Part shown: in pieces, positions 1 through 6,178 of the stretch
How the letters are laid out: the number at the start of each line of letters is the position of its first letter
How positions within the stretch are numbered: position 1 is the stretch's first letter
Program-made: the position numbers and the translations under genes
Origin: an uncultured Selenomonadaceae bacterium
Lineage (GTDB): Bacteria > Bacillota > Negativicutes > Selenomonadales > Selenomonadaceae
Assembly (NCBI GenBank): GCA_905236595.1
Contig: CAJORE010000043.1
Coordinates: 1-6,178 of the forward strand
Reading direction: 5' to 3'
DNA length: 6,178 bases
Notes under the pieces: model-generated
Database searches by the model: none
What the model saw: the letters and a program-made list of their open reading frames with translations, nothing else
Told to the model about the DNA's origin: nothing

Positions 1-10
1 AAAGAGCAAA

Positions 11-610
11 ATGAAGAAAATAGCACTAACCGGCGGCATCGCCAGCGGCAAAAGCACCGCAGCCGGCATCTTGCAAAAATTCGGCGCTCGGATCATTGAT
101 GCCGACCGCATAACGCACCGTCTGCAAGCGCCGCATGAACCGATATGGGACGCCTATGTCGCCCGTTACGGCCAAGGGATTCTTTTGGCGGACAGCGAAG
201 AATTGAACCGCCCGAAAATTGCCGATATAATCTACCGCGACAAACAAGAACGCCTTGCGATAAACGCCATAGCGCATCCTCTCGTCAAGCGGGCAATGTT
301 CGCCGAGGCCGCCGCCCTCCCCGCCGACTGTCCGGCGGCGGTGTTTGACATACCGCTTCTTTTTGAAAGCGGCATGGCGAAGGATTTTGCCATCGTTTGG
401 CTTATCTATGTGCCGCCCGAGGTACAGCTTGCCCGTCTCATGCACCGCGACGGCATGACGCGGGAGACTGCCGGCCGCATAATCGCCGCGCAAATGCCCG
501 CCGAAGAAAAATTGCCCGGAACGGATTTGGTCATAAACAACGGCGTCGGACGATATATGACGCGCCGACAGCTTATTGCCGCCTGGCACGCTTTTGTGAT
601 TGACGCATAG
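11..610 (+). CDS. coaE: Dephospho-CoA kinase
   Basis: This 199-residue cytoplasmic kinase phosphorylates the 3'-hydroxyl of the ribose of dephospho-CoA with ATP, the last step of coenzyme A synthesis. The length is normal for the family (about 200). Visible motifs are the P-loop GGIASGKST at residues 8-16, the substrate-site DAD at 30-32, the HP pair at 89-90, and DIPLLFE at 113-119. A lid-type segment, RDGMTRETAGRIIAAQMP, lies at about 146-163. The ATG at 11 puts the P-loop at the expected distance from the N-terminus. Only ten bases of upstream sequence are available (weak purine-rich AAAGAG), so the promoter and operon start cannot be judged. The gene is complete, ends in TAG, and lies 51 bases before the lytic transglycosylase gene in the same direction. 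Identification is secure. Confidence 0.97.
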   Translation: MKKIALTGGIASGKSTAAGILQKFGARIIDADRITHRLQAPHEPIWDAYVARYGQGILLADSEELNRPKIADIIYRDKQERLAINAIAHPLVKRAMFAEAAALPADCPAAVFDIPLLFESGMAKDFAIVWLIYVPPEVQLARLMHRDGMTRETAGRIIAAQMPAEEKLPGTDLVINNGVGRYMTRRQLIAAWHAFVIDA

Positions 611-622
611 GATCCTCGCGGC

Positions 623-636
623 GCAGTATTTCCTTA
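623..636. repeat. 14-base motif, inverted copy of one at 6093-6106
   Basis: GCAGTATTTCCTTA, in the gap between coaE and the transglycosylase gene, is the exact reverse complement of 6093-6106 downstream of the yraN-like gene. Both copies are non-coding apart from the yraN stop codon at the second one. The match does not extend beyond 14 bases. It could be the surviving end of a dispersed intergenic repeat. A chance match is possible but not very likely. Confidence 0.4.
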
Positions 637-650
637 CGTCTGCCCAAAGA

Positions 651-660
651 GAGAGTAGGA
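651..660 (+). promoter_or_regulatory. Ribosome binding site of the transglycosylase gene
   Basis: The purine-rich stretch GAGAGTAGGA lies directly before the ATG at 662. GAGAG at 651-655 is six bases from the start codon, a usable Shine-Dalgarno spacing, while AGGA at 657-660 is too close. This supports ATG 662 as the start and implies independent translation from coaE. Confidence 0.6.
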
Positions 661-661
661 T

Positions 662-1276
662 ATGAGTAAAGGTAACAAAGCGCAGAGGCTTGCCAAAATC
701 GAAGGCCAACGGATAAATTATTCCCTGCTGGCCGGGATACTTATTTTATTCGTGTGCTTTGCCATATATTTTCTGAGCCAAATTCAGGCGGTGCAACGCA
801 ATTACATTTACCCGTTCCCGTATCAGGAAATCGTCCGGCGGTACGCCAAAGAGTACCATGTGGACGAAAGCCTATGCGTAGCGGTGGTCAAAGTCGAAAG
901 CAAATTTAAGCACGACGCCGTGTCTCATCGCGGCGCCCTGGGGCTTATGCAAATTATGCCCGACACTGGACGCTGGATCGCGCATCAGTTGGACGAAGAT
1001 TTTTCCGTCGATAAATTAAAAGATCCCGAAACGAACATTCGCTACGGCGTATGGTACCTGTCCACCCTCGAAAACGAATTTGAGGACAACGATGTTTTGG
1101 CGCTGGCCGCTTACAACGCCGGGCGCGGCTATGTTCACGAGTGGATGGTGGAAGGACGCTGGAGCATGAATTTTACCCACATCGACTCGATTCCCTTTCG
1201 CGAAACCCGCGAGTATGTCAGAAACGTCCTAAAAAGTCAAGCCAAATACAAAGAACTTTATTATGAAAGCGAATAA
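662..1276 (+). CDS. Membrane-anchored lytic transglycosylase, SLT domain (Slt70-like, family 1)
   Basis: This 204-residue protein should cleave the MurNAc-GlcNAc bond of peptidoglycan with formation of 1,6-anhydro-MurNAc, acting outside the cytoplasmic membrane. A basic N-terminus (residues 1-19) is followed by one hydrophobic segment at about 21-41. This is an uncleaved N-in/C-out anchor or signal-anchor; there is no lipobox. The rest is an SLT domain: catalytic glutamate E79 in VKVESKF, then GALGLMQIMP at 91-100, AAYNAG at 149-154, and a C-terminal VRNVLKSQAKY stretch typical of the fold. No extra LysM or SH3 domain is present, so this is a minimal enzyme. Its end overlaps or abuts miaB. 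I infer a role in wall remodelling or in making room for envelope assemblies; the sequence does not show which. The family is clear, but I assign no specific gene name. Confidence 0.93.
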   Translation: MSKGNKAQRLAKIEGQRINYSLLAGILILFVCFAIYFLSQIQAVQRNYIYPFPYQEIVRRYAKEYHVDESLCVAVVKVESKFKHDAVSHRGALGLMQIMPDTGRWIAHQLDEDFSVDKLKDPETNIRYGVWYLSTLENEFEDNDVLALAAYNAGRGYVHEWMVEGRWSMNFTHIDSIPFRETREYVRNVLKSQAKYKELYYESE

Positions 1277-2600
1277 CATGAACGTCAAGAAATTAAAAAT
1301 TTTAAGCTACGGTTGCCAAATGAACATGGCCGAAAGCGAACGTATGGCCGGGGCGCTCGCCGCAATCGGTTGTATGCCCGAGGCGGACGGTATCGAAAAC
1401 GCCGACGTAATCCTGATAAACACCTGTTGTGTCCGCGAAACGGCGGAAGAAAAAATTTACGGAAAAATCGGCGAACTTAAAGCCTACAAGCAACAAAATC
1501 CTTCGCTTATCATCGGCGTTATCGGTTGCATGGCGCAAAAAGAAGGGCAAAACATCATAAGACGCGCCCCCCACGTCGATTTTGTTTTGGGAACAAATAA
1601 AATTACAGAACTTGCCGCCGCCGTCGAATCCGCAAGCGAACACAGACGGCGGCATTTTGTCGATACGGATTTGACCGCAGGCGGCATGGGCGACGCCACG
1701 CCGTTGCGCGAAAGCAAAACCGCCGCCTGGATTCCGATAATGCAAGGTTGCGACAATTTTTGCACATATTGCATCGTGCCGTATGTACGCGGCCGCGAAA
1801 AGAGCCGCCCCGCCGCCGAGATTCTCGCCGAAATAAACGCGGCGCAAGCGGCGGGTTTTGCCGAAGTTACCCTCTTGGGGCAAAACGTCAATTCCTACGG
1901 CAAAAATTTGCCGCAGGAAAACATCACCGATTTTGCAGACTTAATCGCCGCCGCCGACCGAACGGGCATCGGGCGCATACGCTTTATGACGAGCCACCCC
2001 AAGGATTTGAGCGACAAACTTATTTTGACCATGGCCAAAAGCGAACACGTTTGCCGTCATCTTCATTTGCCCGTGCAACACGCCGCCAACGGCATTTTGC
2101 GCAAAATGAACCGGGGCTACACCAAGGAACACTATCGCGAACTCGTGCAAAAAATCCGCGACGCCGTGCCGAATATCGCTCTTACGACGGATATTATCGT
2201 CGGCTTTCCCGGCGAAAAGGACGAGGATTTTGCCGAGCTGTTGGCGTTTGTTGAAGAAATCGGCTTTGATTCGGCGTACACCTTCTTGTACTCCAAACGC
2301 ACGGGGACACCGGCCGCCGCCTTTGCCGACCAAGTGAGCGACGAAACGAAAAAAGCGCGTCTGCAAAAACTGATGGATCTCCAAAACAAAATAAGTCTCA
2401 AACTGAACGAAAAATTTGTGGGGCGGCGCGTGCGGGTTTTGGTGGAAGGCGCCAGCAAAAACGATCCCGCCGTATGGACGGGGCGCACAAGCGAAAACAA
2501 ACTTGTGCTTTTTGCCCACGGCAACGAACAAGCGGGGGAATTTTGCGATGTGAAAATCGAAAAAGCGCAAACGTGGGTGCTTAAGGGGGTCATTGTATGA
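1263..2600 (+). CDS. miaB: tRNA-2-methylthio-N6-dimethylallyladenosine synthase (MiaB)
   Basis: This is a radical-SAM methylthiotransferase that adds a 2-methylthio group to N6-isopentenyl-adenosine 37 of tRNAs reading UNN codons. It acts after MiaA and carries two [4Fe-4S] clusters. Numbering is from ATG 1263 (445 residues). The N-terminal UPF0004 domain has cluster cysteines in YGCQMN (C18), NTCCVRE (C55) and GCMAQ (C89). The radical-SAM motif GCDNFCTYC supplies C163, C167 and C170. A TRAM-like RNA-binding region occupies about 380-445. YGCQMN and the NTC-VRE motif fit MiaB better than MtaB or RimO. The start is uncertain: ATG 1263 overlaps the upstream gene by 14 bases, while ATG 1278 begins one base after its stop and gives MNVKKLKILSYGCQ, closer to the usual MiaB N-terminus. 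Neither has a strong Shine-Dalgarno, which suggests coupling to upstream translation. The stop overlaps the mutS start (ATGA). Confidence 0.95.
   Translation: MKANNMNVKKLKILSYGCQMNMAESERMAGALAAIGCMPEADGIENADVILINTCCVRETAEEKIYGKIGELKAYKQQNPSLIIGVIGCMAQKEGQNIIRRAPHVDFVLGTNKITELAAAVESASEHRRRHFVDTDLTAGGMGDATPLRESKTAAWIPIMQGCDNFCTYCIVPYVRGREKSRPAAEILAEINAAQAAGFAEVTLLGQNVNSYGKNLPQENITDFADLIAAADRTGIGRIRFMTSHPKDLSDKLILTMAKSEHVCRHLHLPVQHAANGILRKMNRGYTKEHYRELVQKIRDAVPNIALTTDIIVGFPGEKDEDFAELLAFVEEIGFDSAYTFLYSKRTGTPAAAFADQVSDETKKARLQKLMDLQNKISLKLNEKFVGRRVRVLVEGASKNDPAVWTGRTSENKLVLFAHGNEQAGEFCDVKIEKAQTWVLKGVIV
2583..2589 (+). promoter_or_regulatory. Ribosome binding site of mutS, inside the end of miaB
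   Basis: AAGGGGG lies seven bases before ATG 2597. It is the strongest Shine-Dalgarno in the window and fixes the mutS start. It sits within the last miaB codons, and the ATGA overlap of stop and start codons indicates translational coupling of mutS to miaB. Confidence 0.75.
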
Positions 2601-5239
2601 CACCGATGCTATCGCAATATTTGGCGGCAAAAAAAGAAAACCCCGACGCGATTTTATTTTTCCGCTTGGGCGACTTTTACGAAATGTTCATGGAGGACGC
2701 CGAAGTCGGTTCGCGAGAATTAAATCTCACCCTCACCAGCCGCAACAAAAAAAGCAACGACGCCATGCCCATGTGCGGCGTCCCCTATCACGCCGCCGAC
2801 GGCTACATCAACAAATTGATCGCCAAGGGCTACAAAGTGGCCATTTGCGAACAAATCGGCGATCCCAAAGCCAAGGGACTGACCAAGCGCGAAGTGATAA
2901 AAGTCGTCACCCCCGGAACAATAATTGCCGACACCCCGGAAAAAGACGACAGCAATTATTTGCTGCTGCTCTTTGAGCCGCAAGCGGGCAAAGTCGTCAT
3001 CGCCGGCGCCGACGTATCGACGGGCGAATGTTTCTACGCCATCTACGGCAAAGAGGGCACCGCCGTTGGAGCGAAAAACAAACGGAGCATTGTCATAAAG
3101 CGCGACCATGCCCCGTCGGAAACGGTTGACGGCGTCGATAATTTGTTCAACGAGGTATATCGGCTTGCCCCCGCCGAAATCTTACTGATGGGCGAACTGT
3201 CTTTCCGCGAAAAATTAAACGAATTTATCAATTTACGCCACACCCACACGCTCTTCACCGTTTTGCCGCCCGTCGATTCGTCGGCGGTTTTAACGCGCCT
3301 TGACACCCATTTCCAAGCGGAAAATCGTCCGCAAGACGCCGATGCGGCGTTGGCGGTGGCGCGGCTTTTGGATTATTTGCACTTGACGGTGCGGGCGGAT
3401 CTTTCGCACATCAACAAACTGATGCGCCACGATACGCGCCAAAACTTGGTCATTGATGCCTACACGTTGCGTAACTTGGAGATAACGCAAAATTTGCGCG
3501 ACGGCACCAAAAAAAACACCTTGTACGATGTGCTCGATTTTACCGTCACCGCCATGGGCGCACGGCTCTTGAAAAAATGGTTGCAAGAGCCGTTGTTGTC
3601 CGGCGTGGCCATAAACGAACGCTTGGATTGCGTCGAGGAATTGACGGGCAATTATGCCCTGCGAACCGAACTGCGCGAAGCCCTAAAGGACATTCACGAT
3701 TTGCCCCGCATATTGACGCGCATTGATATTGGCACCGTCCCGCCCCGGGATTTGGTGTCGCTGAAAATTTCCCTGTCCCGCCTGCCCGTGATAAAAAAGT
3801 TACTGAAAGGCGCAAAGAGTAAAATTTTTAAGCGCGCCGCCGAAAAAATCGGACGCTTCGGCGAACTTACCGAACTTATCGAACGCGCCGTTTTGGATGA
3901 ACCGGCGGCCACTTTGACCGACGGCGGCATTATCAAAAAAGGCTACGACAAAAATCTCGACGAATATCGCTTGATTGCCACGGACAGCAAACTGCTGTTG
4001 CAGGAAATGGAAGAAAAAGAGCGGGAAAAAACGGGGATAAAGTCGCTGAAAATAAGTTACAATCGTGTGTTCGGCTATTATCTTGAAGTCCGCAACACCT
4101 ACAAGGACAAGGTGCCGAAAACGTGGACGCGCAAGCAAACCTTGGTGGACGCCGAACGCTACGTCAATGAAGCGCTGAAGGAATTTGAAACAAAAATTTT
4201 GGGAGCGCAAGAAAAAAGCACCCGCCTTGAATACGAAATTTTTTGCAATGTCCGCGACCGCATTAAAAAAGAACTGCACGCGATTGCCGAAACGGCGCAG
4301 CTTGTGGCCGTCGCCGATGTTTTGGGTTCGTTTGCCGAGGCGGCGGCCGCTTATAATTATGTGCGGCCGATTATCGAAAAAAACGGCGCGATAAACATTC
4401 GCGACGGACGGCACCCATTGGTCGAACGGGTCTTGACCAACGATATATTCGTGCCGAACGACACGAATTTGAACCATACCGACGCGGAAATAATCATCGT
4501 TACCGGGCCGAACATGGCGGGAAAATCGACGTATATGCGCCAAGTGGCGCTGATGACGCTTATGGCGCAAGCGGGCAGCTTCCTGCCGGCGGAATATGCG
4601 GCCATTTGTCCCGTTGATCGGATTTTTACGCGCATCGGCGCCGGGGACGATTTGGTTAGCGGGCAAAGCACCTTCATGGTGGAGATGAACGAGGTCGCCC
4701 AAATATTAAAATATGCCACCAAGAACAGCCTCGTCATTTTGGATGAAGTGGGGCGCGGCACCGGCACCTTTGACGGACTGAGCATCGCTCGCGCCGTCGT
4801 CTAACATATCGCCAAAAAAATAGGCGCGAAAACGCTGTTTGCCACCCATTACCACGAACTCAGCGACATGGAAAGCGCCAAAATAAAAAATTATTGCGTG
4901 GCGGTGAAGGAGCGCGGCAACGATGTTGTGTTCCTGCGCCGCATCATCAAAGGCAACGCGGATAAATCCTACGGAATTCATGTGGCGAAATTGGCCGGCC
5001 TCCCGAAAAGCGTAATAAGTCGTGCCGAAGAAATTTTGGCAACATTGCACCGCGAAAACAACCATAAGGCACCGACAGCCGACACCGCCGCCGTTGCCGA
5101 CAATATGAATTCATTGTTCGAGACGGTACTGACGGAGCGGCTTTTATCGCTTGACGTCATGAGCCTTACGCCGATGGAAGCCTTGAGCGAACTTTACAAA
5201 TTGCAAATGCAGGCAAAAAAAGCGACGGGGAAGGATTAG
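2597..5239 (+). pseudogene. mutS: DNA mismatch repair protein MutS, interrupted by one in-frame stop
   Basis: MutS recognises mispaired bases and uses ATP to recruit MutL. The whole locus spans 880 codon positions, normal for MutS1, but codon 736 is TAA (4802-4804). Before it lie the mismatch-binding domain with GDFYEMF (F27-Y28-E29), the connector domain (about 120-255), the lever and clamp region, and the ATPase domain. The latter has Walker A GPNMAGKST (637-645), signature SGQSTFMVEM (688-697) and Walker B LVILDEVGRG (D716, E717). After the stop the same frame continues with the H-loop FATHYHEL (H751) and the C-terminal [12 protein letters not shown] helix region, ending at the natural TAG. 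No frameshift is needed. The truncated 735-residue product lacks the H-loop and C-terminal dimer contacts, so I infer no repair activity. The connector seems to carry about 27 extra residues (about 151-178) compared with E. coli MutS from memory. The cause could be a recent nonsense mutation or a sequence error. Confidence 0.93.
4802..4804 (+). other. Premature TAA stop in mutS
   Basis: The codon order around the site reads [16 protein letters not shown]. MutS proteins commonly have glutamate at the stop position (a -VVEHI- or -VVEYI-like pattern), so a single GAA to TAA change would explain it. The next in-frame ATG, at 4868, has no Shine-Dalgarno and lies beyond the H-loop, so restart there would give only 123 residues without catalytic motifs. 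Other genes here use TAA, TAG and TGA as ordinary stops, which argues against a reassigned code. Confidence 0.9.
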
Positions 5240-5290
5240 GCGGTTTTCGGTTGCGGCACTTTCGGCTTGCTGTCCTCTCGCCCCAAGCAG
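5240..5290. other. Non-coding stretch after mutS, no clear terminator
   Basis: I see no gene here. A weak five-base inverted repeat (GCTTG at 5265-5269, CAAGC at 5284-5288, 14-base loop) has no following T-run, so no intrinsic terminator is supported. mutL, often found immediately after mutS, is not present. Confidence 0.5.
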
Positions 5291-5319
5291 TTGACGCACA
5301 ACGCAAAAAGTTATATCAT
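5291..5319 (+). promoter_or_regulatory. Sigma-70-type promoter candidate for the flhB-like/yraN unit
   Basis: TTGACG (5291-5296) and TATCAT (5314-5319) each match the -35 and -10 consensus at five of six bases and are separated by exactly 17 bases. Transcription would begin near 5326, giving a leader of about 55 bases before ATG 5382. The position in the longest internal gap of the window supports a new transcription unit. The call rests on sequence alone. Confidence 0.55.
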
Positions 5320-5370
5320 GGATAAAATATGTAAGCACGCAAAATTATTGCGGATCAAAAATGGTTGACG

Positions 5371-5376
5371 GGTGAG
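5371..5376 (+). promoter_or_regulatory. Ribosome binding site of the FlhB-like gene
   Basis: GGTGAG is spaced five bases from ATG 5382 and supports that start codon. Confidence 0.6.
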
Positions 5377-5381
5377 ATTCT

Positions 5382-5699
5382 ATGGCAAGTATGCCGCCTG
5401 ATTCCGAAACGGATGAAGAACTCGCCGCCAAAAAGGCGGTAGCGTTAAAATATGATATGGAGCATGACCGCGCCCCTCGCGTTGTGGCGAAGGGTAAGGG
5501 TCATGTCGCGCAAAATATTCTCGCCGCCGGGCAAAAGAGCGCCGTGCCGGTTTACCAAAACAAAACACTCGTCAATATGCTTATGGCTTTGGAAATCGAC
5601 CGGGAAATCCCTCCCGAGCTATACAAAGCTATTGCCGAGGTCATGGCCTACGTTTATCGCATGGACAAAAAACGCGGCGGCAATAAACCGAAAAATTAA
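5382..5699 (+). CDS. Stand-alone FlhB C-terminal-domain protein (YlqH-like, EscU/YscU/HrcU family)
   Basis: This 105-residue soluble protein corresponds to the cytoplasmic tail of the flagellar/type III export switch FlhB. Residues 18-28 (KAVALKYDMEH) match the segment that follows the self-cleavage site in FlhB. VVAKGKGHVAQNI (34-46), AVPVYQNKTLVNML (54-67) and EIPPELYKAIAEVMAYVYR (75-93) follow the FlhB tail order. Two things are missing: the four N-terminal transmembrane helices, and the NPTH autocleavage motif, whose place is taken by AAKK (15-18). The C-terminus is basic. Similar orphan tails such as Bacillus subtilis YlqH occur away from flagellar genes, and their function is not established. 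A relation to flagellar export is possible, but nothing in this window supports it. It lies 15 bases upstream of the yraN-like gene and is probably co-transcribed with it. Confidence 0.85.
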   Translation: MASMPPDSETDEELAAKKAVALKYDMEHDRAPRVVAKGKGHVAQNILAAGQKSAVPVYQNKTLVNMLMALEIDREIPPELYKAIAEVMAYVYRMDKKRGGNKPKN

Positions 5700-5714
5700 A
5701 AGAGCGGTGTTTTG

Positions 5715-6095
5715 ATGGCGGATAACATTGTTGTGAGCGATAAGAAAACCTTGGGCGAAATCGGCGAAGAGGTTGCGGCCAATTTTTTGCGTCGCAAAGG
5801 CGTGGCCATCCGCGCCCGTAATTTCCGCGTGAAAAACGGCGAGATTGATATTATCGGCGACGAAGAAGGCACGTTGCTGTTTGTCGAGGTAAAGACGCGC
5901 ACCGGCGAATATTACGGACGAGCCGCCGGCGCCGTGAATTTTCGCAAACAACAAAAAATCATCGCCGCCGCTCAAATTTATTTGCAACGGGAAAATCTTG
6001 GCCATTGCCCCTGCCGCTTTGATGTCATTGAAGTTTACCCCGAAAGGGACGGCACCTTCCGTGTTGTTCATCTTCCGGCGGCATTTGAAGCCTAA
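5715..6095 (+). CDS. YraN-family protein (UPF0102), predicted endonuclease-like fold
   Basis: This 126-residue protein has the hallmarks of the UPF0102/YraN family, which has a PD-(D/E)XK (Holliday-junction-resolvase-like) nuclease fold. LGEIGEEVAANFLRRKG (13-29) forms the first helix with its conserved glutamates. NGEIDII (41-47, D45) and FVEVKTRT (57-63 region, E58 and K60) give the predicted metal-binding and catalytic residues. AVNFRKQQKI (73-82) and CRFDVIEV (100-107) complete the family pattern. The cellular role is not firmly known; a link to DNA repair or recombination is inferred from the fold. I chose ATG 5715 over the TTG directly before it at 5712; the purine-rich AGAGCGGTG at 5701-5709 is a plausible ribosome binding site. 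The gene is complete and ends in TAA. Confidence 0.9.
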   Translation: MADNIVVSDKKTLGEIGEEVAANFLRRKGVAIRARNFRVKNGEIDIIGDEEGTLLFVEVKTRTGEYYGRAAGAVNFRKQQKIIAAAQIYLQRENLGHCPCRFDVIEVYPERDGTFRVVHLPAAFEA

Positions 6096-6178
6096 GGAAA
6101 TACTGCATAATTCGTCCGCACCCTTGCCGGGTCTTTTTCCGGCATACCCTGAAGGGCACGCGTACTGCGTCATTCCTC
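6093..6178. repeat. Inverted-repeat-rich non-coding end; possible dispersed intergenic element
   Basis: The stretch overlaps the yraN stop codon and opens with TAAGGAAATACTGC (6093-6106), the reverse complement of 623-636. It ends with TGCGTCATTCCTC (6166-6178), which pairs imperfectly with the opening: AGGAA at 6095-6099 with TTCCT at 6173-6177, and GCA at 6105-6107 with TGC at 6166-6168. Inside is a perfect six-base stem, TGCCGG (6125-6130) and CCGGCA (6139-6144), with an eight-base loop, plus CCCT-GA-AGGG at 6147-6156. There is no T-run after a stem, so it is not a standard intrinsic terminator. The window edge may cut the element. Confidence 0.35.

Noticed and set aside
26..709. Antisense open frame covering coaE
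   Set aside because: It mirrors a well-supported CoaE with all its motifs; no independent coding evidence.
1941..2630. Antisense open frame opposite the end of miaB
   Set aside because: It shadows the radical-SAM and TRAM regions of miaB; its translation is low-complexity and lacks family motifs.
3800..4702. Long antisense open frame (about 300 codons) opposite mutS
   Set aside because: It lies wholly inside a clear MutS domain region, has no recognisable motif, and is explained by the codon composition of the sense gene.
4802..4804. Stop codon recoding (selenocysteine, pyrrolysine or altered code) in mutS
   Set aside because: The codon is TAA, not TGA or TAG; there is no reason for a special residue at this surface position, and TAA ends other genes here.
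4868..5239. Separate gene starting at ATG 4868
   Set aside because: It is the in-frame MutS C-terminus, has no ribosome binding site, and begins after the H-loop.
5265..5288. Hairpin as mutS terminator
   Set aside because: It has only five base pairs with a 14-base loop and no T-run.
5323..5328. TAAAAT as the -10 box for TTGACG at 5291
   Set aside because: The spacing would be 26 bases, too long; TATCAT at 5314-5319 gives the ideal 17.
5712..5714. TTG start for the yraN-like gene
   Set aside because: An ATG follows immediately and fits better; the difference is one residue.
6125..6144. TGCCGG/CCGGCA stem as an intrinsic terminator for the yraN-like gene
   Set aside because: The T-run is in the loop rather than after the stem, so the classic terminator layout is not met.

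Overview
This is an ordinary bacterial chromosomal segment of about 6.2 kb. Six protein-coding loci lie on the plus strand, and I see no RNA gene, CRISPR array, insertion sequence or phage gene. The content suggests a Firmicutes-type genome, most plausibly from the class Negativicutes. The clues are coaE followed by a small membrane-anchored lytic transglycosylase, a miaB-mutS pair, and a stand-alone FlhB-tail protein next to a YraN-family gene. The lineage is inferred from gene content and order only.

Layout. Positions 11-610 hold coaE (last step of coenzyme A synthesis). A 51-base gap follows, then a membrane-anchored lytic transglycosylase at 662-1276. This abuts or overlaps miaB (tRNA methylthiotransferase), which overlaps mutS (mismatch recognition ATPase) by four bases, ATGA. 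These genes look like one co-directional transcription unit, with translational coupling at least between miaB and mutS. A 142-base gap after mutS carries a good sigma-70-type promoter candidate (5291-5319). It would drive a second short unit: an orphan FlhB C-terminal-domain protein (5382-5699) and a YraN/UPF0102 nuclease-fold protein (5715-6095). The last 83 bases are non-coding and rich in inverted repeats.

The most notable feature is that mutS is interrupted by one in-frame TAA at 4802-4804. The reading frame then continues for 144 codons of recognisable MutS C-terminus to the natural stop at 5237-5239. The stop falls after Walker B but before the H-loop histidine and the C-terminal dimerisation region. 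The predicted 735-residue product should therefore be inactive in mismatch repair, unless the stop is a sequencing or assembly error. mutL, often next to mutS, is not in this window.

A second pattern is an exact 14-base motif found in opposite orientations in two non-coding stretches, at 623-636 and 6093-6106. The second copy opens a stretch with imperfect terminal inverted repeats and a strong internal stem. This may be a dispersed, MITE-like intergenic repeat. I found no convincing previously undescribed multi-gene system here.
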